The position numbers and the translations under genes were made by a program. The notes beneath the pieces are model-generated. The model ran no database searches, was not told where the DNA came from, and worked only from the letters and a program-made list of their open reading frames with translations. From NCBI GenBank assembly GCA_947359465.1, contig OX375879.1, forward strand, positions 17,756,298 through 17,820,297: a DNA stretch of 64,000 nucleotides, read 5' to 3'. Position 1 is the first letter of the stretch, and each line of letters begins with the position of its first letter. The stretch comes from Metellina segmentata. Its lineage: Eukaryota > Arthropoda > Arachnida > Araneae > Tetragnathidae. This document shows, piece after piece, positions 24,610 through 32,301 of this stretch.

Positions 24610-26162
24610 TCTCTCTTTTTTTAAAAAATGTTACCGCCGCCGACGTCGCAGGATTGAAAACTGTGTTGTTTAGCTCGATTCTTAGACGGTTTCCCGAGAA
24701 AGTACTGATCGGAAAAAAACGAAATTAACATGGTTTGTTCTTCATCGTATTCCCTGGACAATGATTAACATATTTTTTCCGATGCTGCTATTAGTTTAGG
24801 GTTTATTAAGTGTCAAAATTGAAGAAGCGAAATTTCTTCCGCGAGTGAGCAAAACACATACAAATTTTCAGTCTTCAGTCGTGAGTTTTTTTTTTTTAAG
24901 AGTACCTCTCAACGTACATTTTTGCAGCTCGTCGAGTTTTTTTTTAAATTTCAATTTGGTTCTTGATACTATTTTTTTGAAATTCGGGAAAAAGCGGGAC
25001 ATTTTTGTTATTTTTTTAAACTGCCGTATCTATATCATATTACTATTAGTTTTTAATTTTTAAAATATCGCAGTATACCTCAGAATGTACGCTTTCTTAC
25101 GGTACTATTATTTTTGAAATCGGTTAATAATTAAATTGGATGCGATCAAAAGTTGGTCATACAAAATTCGAAAGCTTTGGATATTTTCGATACTTCTTGT
25201 TAAAATCGTTATATCTACAGCAAAAACCATTATTTTTTAAATTTGAGAATATCACAGAATACATTACATTACACTCTTTCTTATGGTACAATTATTTTTC
25301 AAATTGGTTAATAAATAAAATCAATGCAATTAAAAGTTGGTCATACAATTTTCGGAACTTTCAGATCATAATTTCTGATACAAAACTAAACCTGTCAAAT
25401 CTATATCGTATTACTATTAGTTTTTAATTTTGAAAAGATCGCAGTATACCTCAGAATGTACTCTTTCTTACGGTACAATTATTTTTAAAATTGGTTCATA
25501 AATAAATTCGATGCAATCAAAAGTTGGTGACACAAATTTCGTATTTTTCAGTTCGCATAGCAGATTTCGCAAGCAGTAGTGGGTTGCATTTTTGACTATC
25601 GGGTTTGTCAGATATCAAATTTATCGTAGCAACAACTGCCATACAAACTATTTCTTTTTATTTGGCGAGGAAAAAGGCTCGCTTTTTTTCCCTCTGTTCT
25701 CAGACAGTTTACCCAGAAAGTACAAAGTACAGATCGTAAAGTTTGGAGATAAACACGGTTTACTTAAAATTGTACTGGGAACAAGACTCAGAAGGTTTTT
25801 TACTGATGCGGCTATTAGTTTAGGGTGCCTTAAGTGTTAAAGCAAAAAAAAGTGAAATCACTTGCGAAAGAAGTATTGGTTTGCGAAGCAAACCAAACGG
25901 GTTGTGTAGCAATCCCCGGGGGTCGATGAGCGTAAACGAGCAGAGGGCGAAGCCCTCGCTGTGACGTCATGGACCGGAAAGTGAAATCAGGATAATACGA
26001 ATTATTCAGATAGTTTCACTCTGCGAAAGGAATGTTTGTTTGCGAAGCAAACCAAATGGCATATGTAAAAGGAGTGTTGGTTTGCGAAGCAAACAAAATG
26101 GGATTGTGTTGCAATCCCCGGGGGTTGGCGAGCGTAAGCGAGCAGGGGGCGGGGCCCCCTAG
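24610..26162 (+). mobile_element. Non-autonomous Helitron nested in Helitron helicase (1,553 bp)
   Basis: It starts TCTCTCTTTTT and ends in an AGGGGGC-GGG-GCCCCCT hairpin with CTAG overlapping its last bases (26159-26162), then host T. Removing 24610-26162 joins ATGCCATT to TGTATTGAAA and restores the helicase order [22 protein letters not shown] with no duplicated bases. That is the clean, duplication-free insertion expected of Helitrons. It has no coding capacity. It carries three 185-bp internal repeats (25020-25545), a duplicated subterminal segment (24700-24840 resembles 25700-25870) and two successive 3'-type ends, an inner one at 25876-25957 and the outer one at 26038-26162. Confidence 0.9.
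25020..25545. repeat. Three ~185-bp tandem units inside the nested Helitron
   Basis: Units begin near 25060, 25240 and 25430. Each shows (A/G)TATCGCAGTATACC or a variant, ACTCTTTCTTACGGTACAAT, a TTAATAAAT-type run and GCAATCAAAAGTTGGT. The first and third are closer to each other than to the middle one; both are preceded by TATTACTATTAGTTTTTAAT. Confidence 0.75.
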
Positions 26163-26335
26163 TGTATTGAAAAGATTGCAATTTCCAATAAGATTAGTTT
26201 TTGCTATGACCATCAATAAGTCGCAAGTTCAAAGTTTCGACAAAGTCGGTCTCATTATTTATTATGAAAGTGCAATTTTTTCGCACGGTCAATTGTATGA
26301 GCATTGTCAAGAGCAAAATCTAGAGCTGGCATAAG
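26163..26335 (+). pseudogene. Helitron helicase C-terminal part
   Basis: Frame continues from the interrupted helicase: [17 protein letters not shown], then [20 protein letters not shown] and a stop after NLELA. The [11 protein letters not shown](T/S)F and FSHGQLY blocks are helicase motifs V-VI of PIF1-type Helitron helicases. QVQ replaces the usual QGQ, and the arginine-finger segment after LY is degraded. Confidence 0.88.
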
Positions 26336-27231
26336 AATCAAGAGTAAACTACGTAGCATTAAAAGTATTGTTTTCAAGATGCTGTAAATTAGTATAATTT
26401 AAACAACATTAAATATTTTATTGGTATAATTTGTTTTAACTGTTTTAAGAATAATGTTTTCATTTAAACCAAATTTTTACTCATCAAAAAGATATTTTTT
26501 TTTTATTCCTGGTGATAAAGTTAAAATTATGATGAGATTTCCTCTGAATTTTAGCAATATATGTTAAAATATTTCATTTTTTATGTGGAAATCAGCTGTT
26601 TTGTTCTTGACATTTAAAAGAAAATTGTTTTTATTTGCCTTATATTTCCGTGTATAAGCCGAGAATTTTTGGAACGTTTTCTAAAGCTAAGGTAAGGGGA
26701 TCGGCTTACATACGGATCCGCTATCATCGCAAAAAAAGTAAGCAATTTTCCGTTACTCGGGCGCATGCAATAAATATCGCAATGGGAAGGGAACTTTCAA
26801 TTCTGAGCTCAGATGGCAAAATGTTATAAGTCCATCCTGAAGTCTGTATTGTTAATGTTTAGAAGGTGGCAAAATGTCGCTTTCTTTCAGTTGATGAGAA
26901 AACAAAGGTGGGAAAATTGTAATAAATCAAAACTACAGAACCACATGTTGAATCTTGAATCGTAAAATTGCTGTCACGAAAAATTAAAAAAGTTATTTAT
27001 AACATTTGCCATCTGAGTACAGATTTAACGTCGTACTAGAGGTCCGGTATCAATCCAGCAGCGATCCAAATGGGGATGAATTATGAAGCAATCCCCTCCC
27101 ACTCATTGTTGAAAATTGGTTCATATTTATAATATTCAATCATATTTAGTTCGCGGAGCGAACTAAATATGATTGCATAGCAATCGTCGGGGGTTGGGGA
27201 GCGATAGCGAGCAGGGGGCGGAGCCCCCTAG
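26336..27231 (+). mobile_element. Helitron 3' untranslated region and terminus
   Basis: After the helicase stop the sequence runs to a canonical terminus: hairpin AGGGGGC-GGA-GCCCCCT (27213-27229) overlapping CTAG (27228-27231), then T. Just before it are an 18-bp perfect hairpin with a GGA loop (27137-27175) and GATTGC-ATA-GCAATC (27171-27185). The last ~450 bp without the nested MITE match the minus-strand element at 4281-4730, so that element shares this 3' end. The segment 27027-27055 contains the SINE-1 tail (TTAACGTCGTACTAGAG, GGTCCGG), also present in the 4.4 kb copy, so it was captured before the copies spread. Confidence 0.82.
26803..27022. mobile_element. 220-bp MITE with ATT target duplication
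   Basis: Ends are CTGAGCTCAGATGGC and the inverse of CTGTACTCAGATGGC, extending through a GCAAAATGTTATAA/TTATAACATTTGC pair. ATT flanks both sides. The homologous Helitron at 4281-4730 has TTCAATTAATGTCG at this point with no insert, so the empty site is visible within the window. Confidence 0.85.
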
Positions 27232-27289
27232 TACTTGAAAAAAAATTTAGTTTGTCTGGATAGTTGTAACTACCAAGTCTCTTGTTTAA

Positions 27290-27416
27290 CCCTCCAAATG
27301 GTTTCGACGGAGCATCTCGTCCTTTAAGGTCTGACCCCTTTAACAAATGACGAGATATCTCGTCTATCAAGATCTGCCAAAGACGAAATAGCTCGTCACA
27401 ACGACCACCAGAAGGG
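27290..27416. mobile_element. TTAA-flanked palindrome-rich MITE, copy 1
   Basis: TTAA lies on both sides (27286-27289, 27417-27420). Termini read CCCTCC... and ...GAAGGG. Inside are three 16-bp palindromes: an imperfect one at 27306-27321, a perfect GACGAGATATCTCGTC at 27349-27364, and GACGAAATAGCTCGTC at 27382-27397. TTAA targets with CCC-starting ends suggest piggyBac-type mobilisation. Confidence 0.75.
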
Positions 27417-27557
27417 TTAAACTTTCATGCATTTATCTTGGCAAAATTTTGTCAAGATAAAATATGAAAAGATTTTTGTTGTCTTGTGCAAACTCTCTCC
27501 ATTCAGACAGTCACCTAGGACATAAATAATAAATAGGTAGGTATTTAAATAATTTCC

Positions 27558-27728
27558 CACTGGAGCAACACAACGGGCTATTGGTGTTGGTCCGGGATAC
27601 ATCCTCTAAAGGAAAGATCTGAGGACAACACCATGTAAATTTGAATCACGGTCGGATGACGAGGCACCACCTGAACTGGCAACCAAATCTCCAAACTTTC
27701 ACACGACGCCAACGTGAGGACATTTGAT
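27558..27728 (-). repeat. SINE family 1, 5'-truncated
   Basis: Tail on plus strand: CACTGGAGCAACACAACGGG, TTGGTCCGGGATACATC, then AATCACGGTCGGATGACGAG and CCAACGTGAGGACATTTG. The tRNA-like head is missing. Confidence 0.8.
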
Positions 27729-28063
27729 GTCTTTACAATAGAACAAATTTCTTCGTTTCCAAATACATTTAAATGCCTTTTGACATGGGCACGATTTTTC
27801 TGCTCGTGCTCTTCACGAAATTTCGATTTACATCGATTGAGCTATTTTCACACCAGCATCCCTAACATTTCAATGGGCCACTGGACCTCCGAATCCGTCC
27901 GTTCCTGCCCCCATGAGAGGTCCAGGGCTGAAGTAGTAAAAGAAACAGAGGTTATACCAGGGGCATCCGCAGATTTTTTTGCAGGGAGAGGCGAAACATG
28001 TACTTATTACTTACACTTTCCAGAGGGGGGGGGGCAAAAAACGTACACACAAACGCACATACA

Positions 28064-28073
28064 TGTATATATA

Positions 28074-28122
<49 letters not shown>
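28064..28122. repeat. (TA)n microsatellite
   Basis: About 60 bp of alternating TA with two early interruptions. The flanking plus (27714-28124) and minus (28011-28196) frames read IYIYIY across it and are not genes. A G9 run lies at 28026-28034. Confidence 0.95.
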
Positions 28123-28125
<3 letters not shown>

Positions 28126-28479
28126 AAATCCATAAACCAGGAGGGGCGAGTGCCCTCTTGCCCTGTCCCATCAGGGCACCCAGTTGAATTAATCAAAGTT
28201 CAAATTATCGAGAAAAAAAAAGCCCATAAATTTTATATTACAGGAAAGGAATAGTGGAATTTTGAAGACACTTCGACTTAAGCAGAAATTCTTGTTCACA
28301 AGATTCGAGTTATTGGGAGTTTACTGTATTTATGCAAAGCAAAATATACAGACTGACATCGAGTGATATTCAAACTTGAAAATCTCACTACATTAATATT
28401 TAACTATGATATAAAATAATTACAGGAAATGTTCAGAGAAAAATATTTAAACACTAAAAGTAAGATGTAGTTTTGTTTT

Positions 28480-30560
28480 CTTTTAACAAATTTTAAGGCC
28501 TATCTCTCATTTTCGTTGCAATATTTCCCAAACTACTTGACGAGAGAAATCCGTCTTTGTCTCTTTTTTTAAGCGCATACTCTTGATCAGGTCAACTGAA
28601 GAGCGGTGGTTGGCCAACCAAGAATTTACAAATTTTTCGACTGAAAGTGTTCTATAGGTGGTCCATTTGCATTACTAAACATTAGATTGGAGACGTTTGA
28701 AATCAATAAAGATGATCTCAAATCTGTTACTTATGTTGTGCATTAAACTAAACCCGCGCTCGCACTCGGCCGTGGAACATGGTAAAATTTCAATTTTTCT
28801 TAAAAGAGGCTTTAATTTTTTGGAACAACTTGGGCGTTTTCATTGAAGCTCTCAAACCCTGAATAGTGTACATTTCATTTATACCAAAACGTCGACAGAT
28901 CCTTTTTACCTTCTTTTCTCCATGGGAATATCCCTTGTATTTATATTTTCTGGATCAAGCTTGGATATATCATTCAAAATTTGACAATTTTCATTAACAT
29001 CAGAACAAGGTCTGGATTTTATTATATCAACACTACTTTTAATGAATTCCTTTTATTTAATAGTTACGATTTTGGAATTTTGTACCAAGGGATACCTTGA
29101 AATAGAAACTTTTCTTTTGCTTCTACAGCTATCTGCGTATTTTCTCCTGGGGTGTCTTTAAAAGTCTCGATGACCCTAATTGTTCTTTATATTAGTTGTT
29201 CAGCTCGGGGAAGGGTTGTCTTCCTAGACTATAGTTCAGTAGAAAGTATAGATAATTCCTACAGAATATCAAACATGAGGCCCAAATCCAAGACGAATTC
29301 TGGACTTCCAAGGTTTTTTTTCAACCCAGTAAATGTTGATTTTAAATTCAAATTATCACTCTGTATTTCAGCTGTGTTTTCAAAATGGTAATAAGGCGCT
29401 TTATATGACCAAATAGCTTTTATCGTTTTAAAACTGCTTGCAATCCAACGTATACTTCGAACAAGGCCTATTTTGACGAACTGTAAGCCCAATTCACGGG
29501 AAACGTTCTTTTATGCTTGACTATTTTTTGGCGATCGACACACAATACAGTTTATTCATGAACGATTTAAAATGGTTTAATCCATGAATATCTTTAATGG
29601 TATCATTGACAGACAATTCAAACCTATGATTAAAGCAGTGTCACGTAAAGAGTTTAGGATATTTCTGCTTTAGTCGAGTTACTACTCCAGAATGCTTTCA
29701 TCACACTTGCACCATCAGTGGCAATAACAATCCAATTTTGCTTCAAATGTTCCTCATTAAATCCGTGAATTTTTAAAATAAAAGCGCGTTTTCAATGTGT
29801 TCAGAGTCTTGCTATTCTAATTCGCATAAATTGAGGAAAATATATTCTGCATTTTCGTCATCTATACTATATATGCTTTTAAATACATCACTAGAGTCGT
29901 TTTGTTACTTAAAGTGGTCGATTCCTCAATAAGCACACTAAATTTGGAGTTTAAAGAAATAATTTGCGAAATTAGTTTCTTCCTCATGTTATTAGCTATA
30001 TGATTAATTATATTCGTAGCTGAATATCGCGAATGTAGAATAAAAAACCAAGGTTTATACTATTTAGCTCTTGTATGTTGAATAGATTCTTATGATCTGA
30101 AAAAGCCCTATTCTTCTTTGGATAAGTAATAGGCAGTTCTGAAAACTTTCATTGTTGTTTCTTCAGCTACTGAATTTATTTTTCCAATGTAATGTTCCAC
30201 CTATTTTTCTACCTTAGATTCCAATAGCTGTCTTCAGACTAGCTGTCTTATTCAGATTTAACTGTCATATAACCGTCAAATTGCAAGTTTTTTTTTTCTT
30301 TTAAATTTTAGTTTGGAGATTGGATAGCAACTTACTACTGCTTTTTTTTTCAGGAAGCTTCAATTATGGAGTTGCTCCATTCCTCAGAGATGCGTACTCT
30401 TTTTATTCATTAAAAAGCCCTAAAGTTTTGATAGTAGAACAGAAATTGCAGCTCAGTTTCACTTTAAAACTAATAAGTCATGCATGTTTTTACTGTAACT
30501 CCGTATACTATTAGTCCATACTTCGGGCCATGTTCTTTTTGCTTTTAAGTCTAGGGAATT
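28480..30560 (-). pseudogene. hAT-derived KIAA1586-like transposase pseudogene
   Basis: Reading leftward from about 30560 in changing frames: LISFKVKLSCNFCSTIKTLG (zinc-type CxxC start), EWSN.. style segment, EHLKQNWIVIATDGASVMKA near 29750-29690 (catalytic Asp region DGASVM), HCFNHRFELSVNDTIKDI near 29640-29580, DPENINTRDIPMEKKVKRIC and TAECERGFSLMHNISNRF near 28770-28700 (C-terminal dimerisation block, S-A-x-CERGFS-MN). The order matches the hAT-like proteins annotated as KIAA1586-like. Numerous stops and shifts show it is dead. No target duplication or TIR identified. Confidence 0.78.
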
Positions 30561-30880
30561 ATCTCTGTCAATATGCAATTTACATGTAGAAATATCCGCG
30601 GTTTTTATTGTACAAGATACCTTTTTCCACTCACATAATTCTTCCGTTTCCGATTTTCTTTTCTAAGTTAAATTTATTGCCTTTAATCAATGAACCATAA
30701 CGACAGATAGTAAACGGGCCCTCGTAAGCACTACGGCGATAGTACAGGGCGCAAAGTATGCTAACTAATTCTATCCATTTCCATAAATGCTACTTTGCCT
30801 ATACTGGTTCGCTTCACGGAACAACTATTTGGCACAAAACAGGAAATGCTGACTCGCAGGTCCTCCCCCTCCCAATCTTA

Positions 30881-31319
30881 GGCCCTGTTCACATGAGGCG
30901 TTTCTAACGCGCGTTCGGCGAGGCTTTCGAGGTGCGCTTTTCGTACGCATTAATTATGTTTTTTTATTCCTTCAATTAAAATTTCTATCTTTGCGATCGT
31001 TGAAGATAGAGTGAACATTTCAACGGATTTCAAATCAACGTAAAATTCTACGCCAGATCGATACCAAAAACAGATTTATTATTTAATTATTTTTATTACA
31101 TAATTAATTAAACATTTAAAAAATTACATTTAAGGTATCGATCTGCTGTAAAATTTTCCGCAGATTTCAAATCCCTTAAAATTTTCACTCCATCTTCAAT
31201 GATCGGAAAAATAGAAACTTGAATTAGATGAATAGAAAAACATAATTTAAAGCTTACGAAAAGCGGACCTCGAAAGCCTCGCCAAACGCTCGTTAAAACC
31301 ACCTCGCGTGAACAGGACC
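30881..31319. mobile_element. Harbinger/Tourist-type MITE (439 bp), long inverted repeats
   Basis: The ends are GGCCCTGTTCACATGAGG and the inverse ending GTGAACAGGACC, with TTA on both sides (30878-30880, 31320-31322). A 3-bp TTA/TAA duplication with GGNCCTGTTCAC-type ends is the PIF/Harbinger signature. The arms stay complementary past GGCGAGGCTTTCGAGGT and again around GATCG...CAGATTTCAAATC, so most of the element can fold back. Related fragments lie at 300-432 and 49380-49480. Confidence 0.85.
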
Positions 31320-31320
31320 T

Positions 31321-31355
31321 TAGTGCCTATATAATACGACTTTATAGGCATTCTA
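31321..31355. repeat. TIR-TIR remnant of the 538-bp hAT MITE
   Basis: TAGTGCCTATATAATA and, 6 bases later, TATAGGCATTCTA are the two termini of the MITE at 7421-7958 with nothing between. It abuts the Harbinger-type MITE. No 8-bp duplication is visible. It is either an internal deletion derivative or a chance pairing of remnants. Confidence 0.5.
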
Positions 31356-32065
31356 TCCTCCTCCGCCTCAGTGCGTACCGTGTAACGCGATGTTTTCTAG
31401 GAAAAGCAAAACGTTTACGTAGTTTTTAAGAAAAAGCAGAGGGGTAATACGGCGTATACCACCGTATACCCTCCACTACAGCCCTGGAGAGGTTTGCACG
31501 AGTCACGCTTTGAAAAACCTACCCTGTCTAGGATGATTTCGAAAGTATCACTTTTTTTAAATCCCAGAACACAAAAGACAGAAGACGCACAATTGAATTC
31601 TGTCCGTGCCCACCTATCCCCCTTTTCCTTCCTGTTTTCTTTCCCGCGCATTCCATTGTCATTTCTGGCATGTTATCAAATTGAGGACGATAAAAATCCG
31701 CTGCTCGAAAGGCGTTTCCGTCACGATTAGCTGCCTTCTCCTCAAAGGAAGTATTTAGACTGACAGAAAGATAAAGTGACACCGGCCCAAGAATTATACA
31801 CAGTTATACCTTTTTAAGTGGCTAACAGCTTTTCGCTGTTGTGACTTCACTGGCGTGACGCAATATTTATGTATTCCAAAACGTGACGTCTCGAATTGAA
31901 TAATGAGACGGCGAAAAACCGAAACAAAATAGCTGCTGGCAGATGAAAAAGCGTCGTGGGAGTCGTTGGGCAATTGAATTTTGCGCAGACACCCCCTCAA
32001 CAATCCTCGTAAAGTAAAAAAACGGTTGGATGGATCCCATCAGACGGACACGGGTTTCAGGAGAG

Positions 32066-32250
32066 TAGACAGCTCACGGAGGAGACTAAGTTGACTGTTC
32101 ACGGACGAGACTCACTGCTCACGGAGGAGACTCACTGCTCACGGAGGAGTCTGAGTTGTCTGCTCACGGAGGAGACTGAGTTGTCTGCTCACGGAGGAGA
32201 CTGAGTAGACTGCTCACGAAAGAGACCGAGTAGACTGTTCACGGAGGAGA
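32066..32250 (+). promoter_or_regulatory. 25-bp tandem repeat at probable 5' UTR/core promoter of MINPP1-like gene
   Basis: Eight imperfect units of CTGAGTTGTCTGCTCACGG plus AGGAGA (two units shortened to 20 bp) end 6 bases before the proposed start codon at 32257. The array contains no ATG, so it could serve as a 5' untranslated leader. I see no clear TATA box or initiator; the transcription start is unknown. Positions 31380-32065 are richer in CpG than the neighbourhood and may hold the promoter, but that is inference. Confidence 0.5.
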
Positions 32251-32256
32251 CTCGCC

Positions 32257-32301
32257 ATGCACCGAAGCACCCGGACTGGCCTGATAGGTTTGGCCATTTT
32301 G
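32257..32301 (+). CDS. MINPP1: MINPP1-like exon 1 (start and signal n-region)
   Basis: ATG in context CTCGCCATGC encodes MHRSTRTGLIGLAIL and ends at a good donor (TTG|GTAGGT), phase 0. Joined to exon 2 in phase 0 it continues VCVLVVILFLN, making one uninterrupted hydrophobic segment after three basic residues. Exon 2 cannot supply its own start: a TAG precedes it in frame and no ATG lies before the conserved part. The exon is tiny and 6.2 kb upstream, so it is the least certain of the eight. Confidence 0.72.

Noticed and set aside
27714..28124. 136-codon plus frame
   Set aside because: It begins in a SINE tail and ends in IYIYIY from the (TA)n microsatellite.
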